Assembly (NCBI GenBank): GCA_032988165.1
Contig: JANTQF010000081.1
Span: 62,001 to 126,000 of the forward strand
Reading direction: 5' to 3'
From: Emmonsiellopsis sp. PD_33
Lineage: Eukaryota; Ascomycota; Eurotiomycetes; Onygenales; Ajellomycetaceae
Length of the DNA stretch: 64,000 bases
Numbering within the stretch: the first letter of the stretch is position 1; each line of letters starts with the position of its first letter. The translations under genes and the position numbers were made by a program. A model generated the notes under the pieces. That model was not told the origin of the DNA. It saw only the letters and a program-made list of their open reading frames with translations, and made no database searches. This document shows, piece by piece, positions 61,558 to 64,000 of this stretch.

Positions 61558-61593
61558 ACCGCGCTAAAATGGACAGAAAAAACGGACGAGGGG
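61558..61593 (-). repeat. Right 36-bp terminal inverted repeat
   Basis: It is the exact complement of 59112-59147. It is preceded by two copies of an ATACACTAAT motif in the subterminal region (about 61484-61495 and 61543-61553). Confidence 0.93.
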
Positions 61594-63196
61594 ATAGGTA
61601 TTTCCTATACATCAATCCGCGGTCAGTATAACTAAAGCTAAAGGAATAATTCGGAAGGACCAACCAAGGGTTTTAGATCTCCCACATTCACGACCCACAT
61701 CTCCCTGGCGTGCCTCTCATACGCCAGACTCATCTGCTCCCAGGTCTTTTGTAGCTGAATAGTGTTTATCCATTTATAGTCACGAGTATCACCAACATAA
61801 TCAAAATGGTAGTAAACACCGGCACCACCAGACCGCTCCGTTTCGTTTGCAAGAGGTAAACGCTGGATATTTCCCCAATTATCGTCGGCCCAGAGCAAGA
61901 TAATATCATCGGGAACTCGAAGCCCCTCGTGGAAGTATCCGCCAACCTCCTTGTATAGACACCACATCTGAGGAATGGTGGTAACATCGTCCGTTTGGAA
62001 AACATCCCCGAGAATTTCCCGTTGCCCATCAACAATTTCCCCCAATAGCTTTGTCGTGACAGAGTCGGAGGCCACATCCCCAACGCCTCTCATTCCCATT
62101 GTGTAGACTCGCTCGTAGTCCGTGGATCGCTCAACACCTTCCCTCATAAATTTCCTGACATTCGGTTCATTGGTTTCCCAATTCCATTCTCCTTCGAGGA
62201 ATATTTGTTGTTCCTTGGTCCACCTCATCATGGGTTCGGTGTGACTCGTTCCCAATACAACTCCATAATAATCACCCAGGTACGCGTTCTGTTCATCGTC
62301 CAAATCGAAAATACCGTTCCACTCTGCGGGCCAGAGATAATTAGCACGCAGTCGAAGAAGCAATTCGAACACATTCACGTAGAAATCCGACACATAGCCT
62401 TCATATTTTCCCTCGGGATAATTCTCGGTCACCCAATTCGACAAGGCGGGCTGCTCGTCATTGATGAAAATTCCGCGGTATTTGACCGATGGAGGGCCTT
62501 GCACTTTCTTCTTGTTGAGTGCGTATATCTCCGAATGTTGAGCCGCGGGAACATCTGCCCACCAGTACCATGGCGACACTCCAATCTGCTCCGAAACATC
62601 ATAAAGTCCATATATCGTTCCTCGTTTATCACTTCCGGCAATAACTAGGGCTTCCGAAATGCCTTTGATCGGGTGAGAAATGACCTGGGTCTGGAAGGAT
62701 TCCCATTCGCCCCCAATTTTGCTCACGTCGATTTTCCCAGCGTTTATCAATTCATCGATAAGTGAAGATTTCCCAATTGTACCAGCAATGATGATGCCAC
62801 TCTGTTGGTGCTCCGGATACGACTCCGCAATTGTCTGATTCACGATGACCTTTTTCAGTTCCGTACCCGTAACTCGTCCAAAATCCTTTGCTAGGTCCTC
62901 TCCGGCGCGAAGGACACCAGGCCAGTCATTGGCATCAAGGACAAGGGAACCCGTCGATCCTTTTCCAGCCAATTTGATACCATCACGCACATGCCGAAAG
63001 GATATTACCGCTTCTTGGCCCAATGCATGGGATAGGTCGATCAAGGACACTGCACAAGCAAAGATAGAAAGAATCCGCATCGTCTCACGCCCCTATATGG
63101 CCAAGGGGGCTAATCGATACAAATAACCGGCTTGAGGAGGTCCAGGTAACGGCGTAAATAGGAGAGGTGTGCCTGAGGAGAAGCGGCCGTCGCCAT

Positions 63197-63204
63197 TTAT
63201 ATAT
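63197..63204 (-). promoter_or_regulatory. TATA box of the GH115 gene
   Basis: TATATAAA on the minus strand lies about 117 bp upstream of the ATG. Confidence 0.55.
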
Positions 63205-63341
63205 CCAGGTCGGTGGAGTTATCATCCCAGACAAATTGGTTACTTTCATAGATCGGAGAAAACAGACGCTAGGGCAAGGAGAAATGCGGCAAATGAAATG
63301 AAAGCAAACCAGTGTTGACATTGGTTGGAGGCCCCAATGCG

Positions 63342-63348
63342 GGCTAAA
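63342..63348 (+). promoter_or_regulatory. Possible XlnR/Xyr1 site in the GH115 promoter
   Basis: GGCTAAA, the core bound by the xylanolytic activator XlnR, lies 262 bp upstream of the ATG. Confidence 0.45.
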
Positions 63349-63642
63349 ATCCAGGGACCAAGGCAAATAAACATTATAGAAAGTAATTTCCCCTCGCGTC
63401 CTTGCTGGGATGTTGCCTGAATGCGAATCGAATGTCCTTGCGGGTTGGCTCTAGGAACTTTCTATCTCTTTTTTGGGTCCAACTAGGATCAGACATAGAA
63501 TGGAGCAGCGATATTGTATGCATCCTGGGCAGTGGGCACTGTACTGATCCCCCAGCTGCAAAACCCAGTCCCTATATTTGCCGCAGGCGGGATTTTGTGT
63601 CTGCAGGCTCCATCCTGGATAAGCGATGCTGGGACTTCTGCC

Positions 63643-63649
63643 GGCTAAA
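63643..63649 (+). promoter_or_regulatory. Second possible XlnR/Xyr1 site
   Basis: A second exact GGCTAAA lies 563 bp upstream of the ATG. A CCCCAG (CreA-type CTGGGG on the other strand) at 63550-63555 lies between the two. Confidence 0.4.
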
Positions 63650-63840
63650 TGTCAGGGATTCTTTATCCTGCTGGCTTAGTAGTGTTCTGGAAGGTTTTTA
63701 GTATTCCATTGCTCCGAGGCATGGAGAAGCCATCAAGCATCGGTGCGGGATGGATGAGACGGAGAACTCCATAAGCCATCGGCCAAGGGAGAAGACTTCC
63801 ATACCGGAAATAAATGGCGCTGAAAAACCGTCGCCCAACA

Positions 63841-63871
63841 GTCAACTGACGGTCAACTGACAGTCAACTTG
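63841..63871. repeat. 11-bp tandem repeat GTCAACTGACG
   Basis: Three successive units read GTCAACTGACG, GTCAACTGACA and GTCAACTTGAT. Confidence 0.75.
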
Positions 63872-64000
63872 ATCAGACGGTTGAGTGCAAACTATATACG
63901 CTAACCACCGTAAATTAAGACTTGACGGTTAACTCTGCTAAACGTCTATCACGCCCTTGACTCCCTGTATCAATATTTCACCTGTAGTTAACCTGTAGTT

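Larger units (their letters stand above)
59112..61593 (+). mobile_element. PiggyBac-like DNA transposon inserted in the GH115 gene
   Basis: The element is 2,482 bp and is bounded by 36-bp perfect terminal inverted repeats (59112-59147 and 61558-61593) starting CCCCTCGTCCGTTTTTTCTG. It carries one transposase gene on the plus strand, opposite to the host gene. The flanking dinucleotide AT occurs on both sides (59110-59111 and 61594-61595). Excision with one AT restores the GH115 reading frame exactly (EIPI-SHFFDLAYD). The internal sequence keeps normal composition and CpG, unlike the decayed elements in the AT blocks, so it is recent. Confidence 0.9.
57521..63080 (-). pseudogene. GH115 xylan alpha-1,2-glucuronidase gene disrupted by a transposon
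   Basis: The minus-strand exons are 61665-63080; 61594-61604 continuing at 58576-59109 beyond the insertion; and 57521-58520. Introns 61605-61664 and 58521-58575 end in GTATAG and TTCACAG. Removing the element and one AT leaves 986 codons with no other lesion, close to the usual GH115 length of about 1,000. The protein starts with a signal peptide (MRILSIFACAVSLIDLSHA). Family blocks are RGIFINDEQPAL, RLRANYLWPAEW, GTSHTEPMMRW and MGMRGVGD in the first half, then NTYGMYAGRRKYELL and a C-terminal beta-sandwich region. GH115 enzymes remove 4-O-methyl-glucuronic acid side chains from xylan outside the cell. With the insert, translation enters the terminal repeat after EIPI and stops about 25 codons on, losing the C-terminal half. 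The first intron donor is weak (GTTGGT). Confidence 0.85.
63205..64000. other. Upstream region of GH115 to the window end
   Basis: No further gene is visible. Apart from the sites listed, it ends in short direct repeats and GTTAAC-containing sequence that could be the edge of another element. Confidence 0.45.

Noticed and set aside
1..64000. CRISPR arrays, bacterial operons, rRNA or tRNA genes
   Set aside because: No regularly spaced palindromic repeats, rRNA-like or tRNA cloverleaf sequences were seen; the tandem repeats lack unique spacers and the genes are eukaryotic.

Overview
The window is nuclear DNA from a filamentous ascomycete, most likely class Eurotiomycetes. The reasons are short GT-AG introns (43-130 nt) with CTAAC/CTGAC branch points, an F-box family starting MAWRYFCPICG that I associate with Aspergillus/Penicillium-type genomes, a secreted GH115 glucuronidase, and RIP-like decay of repeats. 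Genus and species cannot be fixed from this read.

The window has two compartments. About 1-29,830 and 33,780-45,065 are AT-rich blocks in which I saw essentially no CpG and no intact gene. Block 1 holds an integrase relic at the left edge, minisatellites, an SNF2-helicase-like relic, two inverted full-length Ty3/gypsy chromoviruses (7,274-12,842 minus and 18,037-23,604 plus, each with 254-bp LTRs and 5-bp target duplications), an unidentified coding relic between them, and a Mutator-like element (27,350-29,818) that ends at the block edge. Block 2 holds tandem repeats, a foldback element, a cysteine-motif relic and unassigned sequence.

Between the blocks is a gene island of about 4 kb (29,830-33,780). 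It carries a small secreted six-cysteine protein with inhibitor-cystine-knot spacing and a three-exon single-pass membrane protein on the opposite strand.

From 45,100 onward the DNA has ordinary composition and normal genes: the F1-ATPase assembly factor ATP11, a Bem46-family serine hydrolase, the proteasome beta1 subunit PRE3 (its catalytic threonine lies on a 15-nt exon), a lesioned gene of unknown family, a seven-exon F-box protein of 1,089 residues, and a GH115 alpha-glucuronidase. The GH115 gene is split by a 2.48-kb piggyBac-like transposon with 36-bp perfect terminal repeats. Removing the element and one AT dinucleotide restores an open 986-codon frame, so the insertion looks recent. 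ATP11 and PRE3 are housekeeping genes, GH115 and the knottin are secreted, and the AT blocks are decayed transposon deposits.
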